64,000 nucleotides of DNA from Spiroplasma sp. NBRC 100390 (GTDB lineage Bacteria > Bacillota_I > Bacilli_A > Mycoplasmatales > Mycoplasmataceae), in contig NZ_CP018022.1 in assembly GCF_001886495.1 (NCBI RefSeq), positions 62,001 to 126,000 of the forward strand, in the 5' to 3' direction. A model generated the notes under the pieces. That model saw only the letters and a list, made by a program, of their open reading frames with translations. It was not told the origin of the DNA and made no database searches. Below are positions 1-14,286 of this stretch, piece by piece. Numbering within the stretch: the stretch's first letter is position 1; each line of letters begins with the position of its first letter. A program made the position numbers and the translations under genes.

Positions 1-2609
1 TTCGCACTCGCGTAGCGAATATTATTGGAATCGATCCAAATGCAACAGATGAATATGTTACTGTACCAGACATTTTGGCAACATTTTCATACTTATTAAA
101 TTTAACAGATGGAGTTGGTGAAGTTGATGATATTGATCATTTAGGAAACCGTCGTGTTCGAACAATCGGGGAATTGTTACAAAATCAATTTCGTATTGGT
201 TTATTAAGAATTGAAAAAAATGTTAAAGAAAAAATGTCAACATCAAACTTATTTAAAATGAAACCATCAAATATTATTAATAATAAACCGTTGTCTGCTA
301 TTATTGGAGAATTTTTCAATTTGTCACAGTTATCACAATTTATGGATCAGACAAATCCATTAGCAGAGTTGACAAATAAACGTCGTTTAACAGCTTTAGG
401 ACCAGGGGGGTTATCAAGAGAACGTGCTGGATTAGAAGTGCGGGATGTCCATTATTCACATTATGGTCGAATTTGTCCAATTGAAACACCAGAAGGACCG
501 AATATTGGGTTAATTAATAATTTAGCAACATATGCTAAGATTAATGCCTTTGGGTTTATTGAAACACCATACCGTCGTGTGATTGATTGTAAGGTTACTG
601 CTGAAAATGATTATTTAACAGCAGATCAAGAAAAAAATTATGTTGTTGCGCAAGCAAATATTCGTTTAAGCGATAAAGGAGAAATTCTAGACGAGCAAGT
701 AGTTGCACGGTTCCAGGGAGAAAATATTATTGCAACACGTAATGATGTTGACTATGTTGATGTTTCGCCAAAGCAAATTGTTTCAATTGCGACAAGTTGT
801 ATTCCTTTTTTAGAAAATGATGATGCTAACCGTGCGTTAATGGGAGCCAATATGCAACGTCAAGCAATTCCTTTAATTTCGCCAAATTCACCATATGTTG
901 GAACAGGGGTTGAATATGCGGCGGCACGTGATTCAGGATTAGCAATTGTGTCACAATATGATGGTAGTGTTGATTATGTTGATGCAACAAGAATTGTTTT
1001 AAAAACAAAAGAAGGTCTAAAGAACTATAATTTAGATACTTTTGTGCGTAGTAATCAAGGAACTTCATTAACACATGTTCCATTAGTAAAACATGGGCAA
1101 AAAGTTGAAAAAGGCCAAGTTTTAGCTGATGGACCATCAATTGATAAGGGTGAGTTAGCGTTAGGGCAAAATGTTGTTGTTGCCTTTACGACTTGAAATG
1201 GTTATAACTATGAGGATGCTATCATTGTTTCTGAACGTTTAGTATCAGAAGATGTTTTTACATCGATTCATATTGAAGAATATACAATTGAACGTCGTCA
1301 AACAAAACAAGGGTCAGAAGAAATTACCCGTGAAATTCCAAATATTTCAGAAAATGCTCGTAAATTCTTAGATGATGATGGTTTAGTTATTATTGGAACA
1401 GAAGTTAAACCAGGTGACATTTTAGTTGGAAAAGTAACCCCAAAAGGTCAAACACAATTATCACCAGAAGATAAATTGTTACAAGCAATTTTTGGTGAAA
1501 AATCAAAAAATGTTAAAGATAATTCATTACGAGTACCAAATGGTGGGGAAGGAATTATTCAAGCAATTAAACGCTTTCCGCGTGAAAAATATGAACTATC
1601 TGCTGATGTTTTAGAAGTAATTAAAATTTATATTGTTCAAAAACGAAAAATCCAAGAGGGAGACAAAATGGCCGGACGTCATGGGAACAAAGGGGTTATT
1701 TCGAAAATTTTACCATTAGAAGATATGCCACATATGGAAGACGGAACACCAATTGATATTATGTTAAATCCATTAGGAGTACCATCACGGATGAATATTG
1801 GTCAGGTGTTAGAAATTCACTTAGGAATGGCTGCCAAAAAATTAGGACAAAAAGTTTCTACTCCTGTTTTTGATGGAATGACAAATGAAGAATTAATTGA
1901 AATTATGGAAAAAGCTAATATGAAAAACTTTGGGAAAGAAGTTTTAATTGATGGTCGTAGTGGTGAAAAATTTGATAATCCAGTTTCGGTTGGAGTAATG
2001 TATATGTTGAAATTATCACATATGGTTGATGATAAATTACATGCCCGAAATGTTGGACCATACTCATTAATTACCCAACAACCATTAGGAGGAAAAGCCC
2101 AAAATGGGGGACAACGTTTTGGAGAAATGGAAGTATGAGCGTTAGAAGCTTATGGAGCGGCACATACATTACGAGAAATTTTAACAATTAAATCAGATGA
2201 TATTAAAGGAAGAACTCGTGCTTATGAATCAATTGTAAAAGATAAAAAAATTCCTGAACCAGGTATTCCAGAATCATTTAATGTTCTAACTCGTGAAATT
2301 CAAGGGTTAGGATTTAATATTCATATGATTGATGAAGAAGGAAACATTAAAAATATTAAAAGTTATGATGAATCAGATTATGTTGATGAAGACTTATTAA
2401 CAGATAGTGATGAATTTGAAGATGAATTTGATATTGACAATTTTATTTTAAATACAAATCGTGAACCACAACAAGATGACATTTTAGATGGCTTTGCTAA
2501 AATCGAAGATGAGTTTGATTTGCAAGATAATTTAGAAGAAGATTCTTATGGTAACGGTGATATTGAAAGTGAAGTTGATTATGTTGATGATCAAGAAGAA
2601 TTAAATTAA
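1..2609 (+). CDS. rpoB: RNA polymerase beta subunit, 5' end outside window
   Basis: Catalytic core subunit of RNA polymerase. The open frame enters from the left edge (codons start at multiples of 3) and ends at TAA 2607-2609. The rifampicin-pocket segment around 330-480 is clear ([39 protein letters not shown]). The active-site region around 1665-1700 ([13 protein letters not shown]) is also intact. The last ~90 residues form a very acidic Asp/Glu tail absent from the minimal beta core. Several Trp codons are TGA (1194-1196, 2136-2138). The N-terminal part lies outside the window. rpoC follows after 15 nt, so the two are surely co-transcribed. Confidence 0.98.
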
Positions 2610-2624
2610 GGGGGAAAGAAAAAA

Positions 2625-6377
<3,753 letters not shown>

Positions 6378-6379
6378 AG

Positions 6380-6400
6380 AAAAGACCGTATGGTCTTTTT
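6380..6400 (+). terminator. rho-independent terminator after rpoC
   Basis: The 8-bp stem AAAAGACC/GGTCTTTT with loop GTAT runs straight into a T-run three bases after the rpoC stop. Confidence 0.9.
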
Positions 6401-6423
6401 TCTAATAAACCGTTAAATAATTA

Positions 6424-6452
6424 TTGACTTAATTTTGGGTTTTATGTAATAT
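6424..6452 (+). promoter_or_regulatory. promoter for rpsL-rpsG-fusA
   Basis: TTGACT (6424-6429), a 17-nt spacer, then TAATAT (6447-6452). It lies between the rpoC terminator and rpsL, giving a leader of about 55 nt. Confidence 0.75.
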
Positions 6453-6512
6453 TATATATGGATTGTATTCTTTGATACACTCGGATATGTGAAAAAGAAA
6501 GGAGCAAGTTTA

Positions 6513-6935
6513 ATGCCAACAATTAACCAATTAGTTCGTAAACCACGTAAAGATAAAGTGTGAAAAACAAAAGCCCCCGCTTTAAATAGAGGGTTAAATT
6601 CTTTGCAAAAGAAACCAACTAATATAACCTCACCACAAAAAAGAGGGGTTTGTACACGTGTTGCTACAATGACACCAAAAAAACCAAACTCAGCGTTACG
6701 AAAATATGCCCGTGTTCGTTTAACAAACGGAATGGAAGTAACAGCATATATTCCAGGTGAAGGACATAACTTACAAGAACATAGTGTTGTCTTAATCCGT
6801 GGAGGAAGGGTTAAAGACTTACCAGGGGTACGTTACCATATTATTCGTGGAACATTAGATACTGCCGGAGTTAATAACCGTCAACAAGGAAGATCACTAT
6901 ATGGTACAAAAAGACCAAAAGCAGCGAAAGCTTAG
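6513..6935 (+). CDS. rpsL: 30S ribosomal protein S12
   Basis: 140-aa decoding-site ribosomal protein of normal family length. The ATG at 6513 lies 10 nt after AAAGGAG and starts [13 protein letters not shown]. An early TGA codon is read as Trp, so a standard-code reading would miss the first 30 residues. The conserved [11 protein letters not shown] and [24 protein letters not shown] blocks are present. Both lysines linked to streptomycin sensitivity in other bacteria are unchanged. rpsG follows 22 nt later in the usual str-operon order. Confidence 0.98.
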
Positions 6936-6957
6936 TTAAAAAGAAAGGAGGAATTTT

Positions 6958-7425
<468 letters not shown>

Positions 7426-7448
7426 GAGACATAGAAAGGAATATAAAA

Positions 7449-9527
7449 ATGGCAAGAGAATATTCTCTAGAAAATACGAGAAATATTGGAATTATGGCGC
7501 ACATTGATGCTGGAAAAACCACAACAACAGAGCGGATTTTATTCCATACTGGTAAAATTCATAAAATTGGAGAAACACATGATGGGGCTAGTCAGATGGA
7601 TTGAATGGCTCAAGAACAAGAACGTGGGATTACAATTACTTCAGCGGCAACAACAGCCTTTTGAAAAAATATGCGATTAAATATTATTGATACTCCAGGT
7701 CACGTTGACTTTACCGTGGAAGTGGAAAGGTCATTACGAGTACTAGATGGGGCCGTTGCAGTTCTTGATGGACAGTCAGGAGTTGAACCCCAGACAGAAA
7801 CTGTTTGAAGACAAGCATCAACTTATGGGGTGCCACGTGTTGTCTTTGTTAATAAAATGGACAAAATTGGAGCTGACTTTTTATATTCAGTAAAAACAAT
7901 TCATGATCGTTTACAAGCAAATGCACATCCAGTGCAAATTCCAATTGGAGCTGAAGATCAATTTTCAGGAATTATTGATATCATAGAACGAAAAGCTTAT
8001 CATTACGATGGTGCAGCGAATGAGGATGCTCAAGAAATTCCAATTCCTGATGATTTAAAAGATTTAGTGGAAGAATATCGTACGAAATTAGTTGAAGCAG
8101 TTGTTAACTTTAATGAAGAGTTAATGCTAAAATACTTAGATGGAAATGAAATTTCAGTTCCTGAAATTAAAAGTGCAATTCGTGCCGCAACATTAACCGG
8201 AGAGTTTTTTCCAGTCTTTTGTGGAAGTGCCTTTAAAAATAAAGGAGTTAAATTAATGTTGGATGGGGTAATTGATTACTTGCCTTCACCAGTTGATATT
8301 CCATCGATTAAAGGGGTTTTAGAAGACGGAACCGAAGTTGAACGTCATGCTGATGATAGTGAACCATTTTCGGCTTTAGCATTTAAAATTATGACCGATC
8401 CTTTTGTTGGAAAATTAACATTTTTCCGTGTTTATTCAGGAGTGTTAAAAAAAGGAAGTTCTATCTTAAATTCAACAAAAGATAAGAGTGAACGAATTGG
8501 ACGGTTATTAAAAATGCATGCTAATAATCGTGAAGAAATTGAGGAAGTTTATGCTGGTGATATTGCAGCAGCAGTTGGACTAAAATTAACAACAACGGGA
8601 GATACACTTTGTGATGAAAAAAATGAAGTAATCTTAGAATCAATGGTCTTTCCAGAACCAGTTATTAGTTTAGCCCTAGAACCAAAAACAAAAGCAGACC
8701 AAGAAAAAATGAGTTTAGCATTACAAAAATTAGCGGAAGAAGATCCAACATTTAGAACATGAACAGATGAAGAAACGGGGCAAACAATTATTGCTGGAAT
8801 GGGTGAGTTACACTTAGACATTCTAGTTGATCGAATGAAGCGTGAATTTAAAGTGGAAACCAATGTTGGAGCACCACAAGTTTCATATCGTGAAACCTTT
8901 AAAGATAGTGCAGATGTAGAAGGAAAATACATTAAGCAATCAGGGGGACGTGGACAATATGGACACGTATGAATTAAGTTTGAACCAAACCATGATAAAG
9001 GTTTTGAATTTGTTGATGGAATTGTTGGAGGAAAAATCCCAAAAGAATTTATTGGATCAGTTAAAAAAGGAATTGAAGAATCAATGCAAACTGGGAAATT
9101 AGCTGGTTATCCAATGATTGATATTAAAGCAACTTTATATGATGGGTCTTACCATGATGTCGATTCATCACAAATGGCTTACGAATTTGCTGCTAGTTTA
9201 GCATTAAAGGAAGCAGCAAAAAAATGTAAACCAGTTATTTTAGAACCAATTATGGCCGTTGAAGTTACTGTTCCAGAAGAATACTATGGAGATGTAATGG
9301 GGAACTTATCATCACGTCGTGGTCAAATCGAAGGAAACGACCAACGTGGAAATGCTCAAGTTGTTAAGGCAAAAGTTCCATTATCAGAAATGTTTGGATA
9401 TGCAACTGATTTACGAAGCTTTACCCAAGGGCGAGGAACATACACAATGTTATTCTCACACTATCAAGAAGCACCAAAATCAGTTACTGAAGAAATTATT
9501 AAAAAAGCTGGAAAATCAGCCGAGTAA
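7449..9527 (+). CDS. fusA: elongation factor G
   Basis: 692-aa translocase GTPase. The ATG at 7449 ([20 protein letters not shown]) has AGAAAGGAA upstream; an in-frame upstream ATG at 7419 overlaps rpsG and is rejected. G-motifs are visible: [14 protein letters not shown] (P-loop), [14 protein letters not shown]. Domains II-V follow, with the domain IV segment [24 protein letters not shown](Trp) codons occur in switch regions and domain IV. It is the last gene of the str unit; tuf has its own promoter. Confidence 0.98.
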
Positions 9528-9570
9528 GTTTATTAAAAACATGGTTTCATCCACCATTATAAAAAAAGGA

Positions 9571-9599
9571 TTGCAAAGCAAGACAAATTAATTTACAAT
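9571..9599 (+). promoter_or_regulatory. tuf promoter
   Basis: TTGCAA (9571-9576), 17-nt spacer, TACAAT (9594-9599). It lies in the 115-nt fusA-tuf gap, so tuf can be transcribed on its own. The rest of the gap holds only a weak ATGGT/ACCAT hairpin without a T-run. Confidence 0.75.
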
Positions 9600-9642
9600 A
9601 GTTATGACATTTGTCTATTAAATATAGGAGGAAAAGATTAAA

Positions 9643-10833
9643 ATGGCAAAACAAAAATTTGATAGAAGTTTACCACACGTAAATGTTGGAACAATTGGTC
9701 ACGTTGACCATGGTAAAACAACTTTAACAGCGGCTATTACAACTGTATTAGCTAAAAAAGGATTTGCAGAAGCACAAGGATATGATAATATCGATAAAGC
9801 GCCTGAAGAAAAAGAACGTGGAATTACAATTAATACTTCACACGTTGAATACCGTACTGATAAAAGACACTATGCTCATGTTGACTGTCCAGGGCATGCC
9901 GATTATGTTAAAAACATGATTACAGGGGCTGCACAAATGGATGGTGCGATTTTAGTTGTTGCTGCAACTGATGGGCCAATGCCTCAAACAAGAGAACATA
10001 TCTTATTATCAAGACAAGTTGGTGTACCAAAAATGGTTGTTTTCTTAAACAAATGTGATATGATGGGTGACGATACTGAAATGATCGACTTAGTTGAAAT
10101 GGAAGTTAGAGACTTATTAAGTGAATATGGATTTGATGGAGAAAATACCCCAGTTATTAGAGGATCAGCATTAAAAGCACTTGAAGGTGATCCTCAATGA
10201 GAAGAAAAAATTATGGAATTAATGAAGGCAATTGATGAATGAATTGACGAACCAGAAAGAGATATTGCAAAACCATTTATGATGCCAGTTGAAGATGTTT
10301 TCACAATTACAGGACGTGGAACAGTTGCAACAGGACGTGTTGAACGTGGGGTTGTTAAAGTTAATGAAGAAGTTGAAATTATTGGATTAAAAGAAGAAAC
10401 AAAAAAAGTTGTTGCAACAGGTTTAGAAATGTTCAGAAAATTATTAGATGACGCTAAAGCTGGAGACAATGTTGGGGTTTTATTACGTGGAGTAAACCGT
10501 GACGATGTTGAACGTGGACAAGTTATTGCAAAACCAGGTTCAGTTAAACCACATAAAGAATTTAAAGCACAAGTTTATGTTTTAAGTAAAGAAGAAGGAG
10601 GGCGTCATACGCCATTCTTTGGAAACTACCGTCCCCAATTTTATTTCCGTACAACTGATGTTACGGGTTCAATTAAATTACCAGCCGGAGTAGAAATGGT
10701 TATGCCAGCTGATAATGTTGAAATGACAGTTGAATTAATTGCCCCAGTTGCGATTGAAGAAGGAACAAAATTCTCAATTCGTGAAGGTGGTCGTACAATC
10801 GGTGCTGGAACAGTTGTTTCAATCATTAAATAA
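9643..10833 (+). CDS. tuf: elongation factor Tu
   Basis: 396-aa aminoacyl-tRNA carrier GTPase. It starts [20 protein letters not shown] after AGGAGG. GTPase motifs [20 protein letters not shown] and NKCDM are intact, and domains 2 and 3 are complete, ending [11 protein letters not shown]. Three TGA(Trp) codons occur around 10198-10240. The residue equivalent to E. coli Ala375 is Ser378, relevant to kirromycin response (see findings). It is a single-gene unit with its own promoter and terminator. Confidence 0.98.
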
Positions 10834-10843
10834 TTAACTTTTT

Positions 10844-10872
10844 AAAAATAGCTCGCTTAAGAGCTATTTTTT
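10844..10872 (+). terminator. terminator after tuf
   Basis: 11-bp stem AAAAATAGCTC/GAGCTATTTTT with loop GCTTAA and terminal T-run. Confidence 0.93.
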
Positions 10873-10892
10873 ATTATTTAAAAGTTTATATC

Positions 10893-10921
10893 TTGTTTTT
10901 ATTATTGTTTTCTTATATAAT
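10893..10921 (+). promoter_or_regulatory. promoter of lemA-like gene
   Basis: TTGTTT (10893-10898), 17-nt spacer, TATAAT (10916-10921); AAAGGAGGAG follows before the ATG at 10956. Confidence 0.7.
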
Positions 10922-10955
10922 AACTTACAAATAGGCCCGTAAAGGAGGAGCAAAA

Positions 10956-11570
10956 ATGGGATATAATCCAACAGTAAATAATGCAGAAGTTGCAGCGAAA
11001 AGTAGTTTTCTAGGCAAATTCTTTGTTTATATTTGGTTTATTTTAATTTTTCCAATTTTCTTATTTATTTTATCAAGAAATAATTTGATTCGTAATAAAG
11101 AAAAAATTGAAGAAACAGCATCAGATATTGATGTACAATTAAAACGAAGAGTTGATATGTTAACAAAGTTAATTGATAGCACAAAACAATATATGAAGTA
11201 TGAAAAAGATACCTTAACAACAATTGTTGAATTAAGAAGTCAAACTAATCAAAACTTAAATGTGAAAGAATTAGACAAGGTTAATAATGCAATTACTAGT
11301 CAAGCAGGAAAAATTAATGTTTTATTAGAAAATTATCCAGATTTAAAAGCAAACAACAGTGTTATTGAGTTACAAACAGGAATTAAAGATTGTGAAGATA
11401 ATATTGCAGCTGCTCGTCGTTTTTATAATTCAGCAGTTCGTGATTTTAATGCCAGTTTAAAAACTTGGCCATCAAATGTTGCGGCAAGTTCATTACGTTT
11501 GAATACGTTCTTATATTTTGAAGCAGATGTTGCTGATCGCCAAGATGTTAAAATAGATTTAGGACAATAA
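10956..11570 (+). CDS. lemA: LemA family membrane-anchored protein
   Basis: 204 aa. One N-terminal membrane segment (about residues 24-44) is followed by a helical, mostly soluble domain. That domain has the LemA pattern: SRNNLIRNKEKIEE, then VQLKRRVDMLTKL, and near the C-terminus AARRFYNSAVRDFNASLKTWP. LemA proteins are widespread but their biochemical role is unsettled. The start is fixed by a strong AAAGGAGGAG 6 nt upstream. It probably forms a unit with the DUF3137-like gene 53 nt downstream, a pairing seen in other bacteria. Confidence 0.9.
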   Translation: MGYNPTVNNAEVAAKSSFLGKFFVYIWFILIFPIFLFILSRNNLIRNKEKIEETASDIDVQLKRRVDMLTKLIDSTKQYMKYEKDTLTTIVELRSQTNQNLNVKELDKVNNAITSQAGKINVLLENYPDLKANNSVIELQTGIKDCEDNIAAARRFYNSAVRDFNASLKTWPSNVAASSLRLNTFLYFEADVADRQDVKIDLGQ

Positions 11571-11623
11571 TTAATTGTTTCTAATTCTATTTTTTAAATT
11601 AATGAAGGAATTAAAATTAGCAA

Positions 11624-12643
11624 ATGGAAAATAATATAACATCTTTAGAAGCGGTTGTTACAGAGAAATTTACTGAACTGGTTATGAAACATAAACTAAC
11701 AAACATTAATTTTAAGTATTTAAAAAAACGCTATATGTATTTAAATTGATTTTTAATGACAATTACTTTTTTATTATGATTTTTGTTAATAATCAGTTTT
11801 ATTAATATTCGATTCTCCTTTTTAACTGTATTAAGTTCCTTGGGAGTGATTGGACAAGTTATTCTTATTCTTGTAAGTTTAGTTACATTAAGTTGTGCGG
11901 GATACCTAACATTTAAATATTGAAAAGCAATAAAATTACAGAAACTTATCATTCAAGAATTACCTCTTGCAGAATTCTATCAAATAGCGATGGATGCTAT
12001 TGCAACAAAGAAATATCAAGTTGATACAGTTAAAAAAGAGTTTAACCTTTTTCCTCGTGTTGGGGTGCCATCAAAAAGTGAAATTAGACAAGATTATGTT
12101 ATTAATTTTCAAACAACAAATGTGAATTATTCATTTGGAACTTTAACAAGAAAAGAAGTAATTGATGCTGGTAAAAGTAAAGATATTATTTATACTCGTT
12201 ATCCATATTTAACAATTGATGTTAATGAAGCATGAGACTTAGTTGCAACAATTAAAGCCATGCGGACTTTTTTAAAAATCTTTAAATCAAAAGATAATAC
12301 TGATTTGGAATCAACAGAATTCGAAAAAATATTTGCTGTTAATGCAAATGATCAAATTTTAATTCGAAAGTTATTAACACCAAAGGTAATCGTTAACCTA
12401 ATCGAATTAGCTAATGACAATAAAAAAATCCCCTTAATGCAATTTAATGGGGGATATATTACAATTGTTTTTAGCAATTACAATGTGAATAGTTTTAATG
12501 ATATAACTGGCTGCTTACTTGGATTTTCTTTTGTTGGAACTTACCAAGAAGCAATAACGAATGTTATTAATGTTATTTGTAAGGACCTAGAATGATTATT
12601 AAGATCATTACAATGAATTGAAGCGTATGATTTTAAGCAGTAG
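11624..12643 (+). CDS. DUF3137-like membrane protein
   Basis: 339 aa, first ATG at 11624 (an ATG at 11602 gives only a 10-codon frame). The frame runs through TGA(Trp) codons to TAG 12641-12643. A soluble N-terminus of about 45 residues is followed by two hydrophobic segments (roughly 45-65 and 75-100), then a ~230-residue cytoplasmic domain. Position right behind a LemA gene, the two-TM layout and size suggest the DUF3137 group; this is inference from architecture and context. The last 11 nt overlap the 3' end of the opposing gene. The ribosome site is weak (AAGGAA 13 nt upstream). Confidence 0.6.
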
Positions 12644-13127
12644 TTTTTGATGGGGGAATTGGTCGGTTTAAAATAATTAGATTAACAGTGTTAAAACCAC
12701 CGATAATAGAACAACTTCATAAAGCATAGCCTAAACCAGCATATCATAACTGTTTAATTGCATTATTAAAAGTTGTTTTTAAAATTAATTGTATTGAAAC
12801 AATTGTTAAGAAGAAAAAAACAAGGGTAATAATAAAAACAAAAATATAAAAGTACAAGCTTAAACTTAATCTATTTTTATCATTATCATAGTGATAAATT
12901 TTTGAAAAAACAAAGGGGTTTTTAATAATTAAATAGTTAATAAATAATAATAGTAGATTAATGACAATAAAAATTGAGCAGTACATTAATTTATCTTGGG
13001 CGGACATTTTTTTTTGTAATAAAAAGATAATTAGAAAAATAATTGTAACCAAACCCAAAGCGGCAAGAAGCCATAATAAATGTCATTTTATTTTTTTAAG
13101 ATAACTACGAATATTAATAATTTCCAT
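12633..13127 (-). CDS. hypothetical four-TM membrane protein
   Basis: 164 aa on the - strand. The ATG complements 13125-13127, with AAAGGAGTTC just upstream, and the stop complements 12633-12635. TGA(Trp) occurs at residue 15 and twice near the C-terminus. About four hydrophobic segments can be traced (residues ~15-40, 50-70, 95-120, 130-155), with a charged loop YHYDNDKNR between the second and third. No family is recognised. It converges on the DUF3137-like gene with an 11-nt overlap. Confidence 0.7.
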
Positions 13128-13238
13128 TCTGAACTCCTTTTCTGCTAGTTGGTTATATCTTACTATAAATTTATAAGATAATATTATTTTTTCGGTTTTT
13201 ATGGTTAAATATAAATGGAAAACTTGAGGAGGACATTT

Positions 13239-14147
13239 ATGTATAAAGTGATTAAAGTAACCCCGTTTTTTTCGGAACGATTATGAGGTGGCCACAAGTT
13301 GGCTGATTTTGGGTTTCAATTACCAACAAATGATTTATATGGCGAAGCATGAGTTATTAGTGCTTTAGATAATGGAATGAGTTATATTGCAAGTGGAAAA
13401 GAACAAGGGGTTTCTTTAAAATCCTTTTATCAAAACCATCCTGAATATTTTGGCACTACGGAAAAAGAATTTCCGTTATTGTCAAAAATTATAACGGCAA
13501 ATGATTATTTATCAGTGCAAGTGCATCCTGATGATGAATACAGTTTAAAACATAATAAAATGTTAGGAAAACCAGAATGTTGATATATTCTTGATTGTCC
13601 ACCTGATGCTAAGATGATTTATGGACATCAAGCACAAACAAAAGCTGAATTAATTACAATGGTTGAACAAAAAGCATGGAAGCAATTATTTACCGAAGTA
13701 AAAGTTCAAAAGGGGGATTTTTTATATGTTCCACCGGGGAAAGTACATGCAATAACACCGGGGGTAACTGTTTTTGAGTTACAACGTTCATCAGATGTTA
13801 CATATCGTTTTTATGATTTTGATCGTATGGATAAAGATGGAAACTTGCGCCCCTTGCATTTGCAAGAATGTTTTGATGTAACAACAGTTCCCGATTCAAA
13901 TGAGCAAGTACAACATATTATAGAAGGAATTTTGGTTGATAATCAATATTTTACTTTACATTTACTAACAAAAACGCAAGAACTTGATTTATCATCCGTA
14001 AAATGAGGACAAGTAACAGTTGTCGAAGGGGAAATTATTATTGGGACAGTAAACCTTAAAGCCGGTGAATCAGCAATTATTGTTGATTTAAATCAGAAGA
14101 TTACTGTTACTGTTAATGGTAAAGCACTATTAAGTTATAAAAAATAA
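13239..14147 (+). CDS. manA: mannose-6-phosphate isomerase, class I
   Basis: 302-aa zinc enzyme interconverting mannose-6-P and fructose-6-P in the cytoplasm. It starts MYKVIKVTPFFSERLWGGHKL, with AGGAGGACA upstream. The metal-site motif VQVHPDDEY includes Gln94 and His96. A second cupin block, FLYVPPGKVHAITPG, is near residues 164-178. Length matches the short Bacillus-type enzymes. It is 139 nt upstream of a PTS IIABC gene, which suggests that the transporter delivers mannose-6-P (inference). Confidence 0.93.
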
Positions 14148-14165
14148 ATGGTTTAGGCGAAACTG

Positions 14166-14182
14166 TTTTTTTTTTTTTTTTT
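14166..14182 (+). repeat. T17 homopolymer between manA and PTS gene
   Basis: Seventeen consecutive T (14166-14182) lie 19 nt after the manA stop. AAACTG before and CAGTTT after the tract could pair, making a poor terminator. A run of this length is prone to slippage. Confidence 0.6.
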
Positions 14183-14286
14183 ATAGAAAAAAGTTCCAGT
14201 TTATTTAAAAAAATAGATTTTTTTAAGTATTTTATTGCTTTTTAATGTTTAACATAATAAACTACTTATAGAAAGGAAAAAACTAT

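Noticed and set aside
826-1140. Open frame on the - strand inside rpoB
   Set aside because: Shadow of the conserved rpoB frame; no ribosome site and codon pattern mirrors the sense gene.
9319-9591. Second open frame overlapping the end of fusA
   Set aside because: Different frame within EF-G domain V; no ribosome site. The short frame 9541-9591 after the fusA stop is likewise unsupported.
11602-11634. ATG at 11602 as start of the DUF3137-like gene
   Set aside because: It runs only 10 codons to TAA and is in another frame; the ATG at 11624 opens the long frame.
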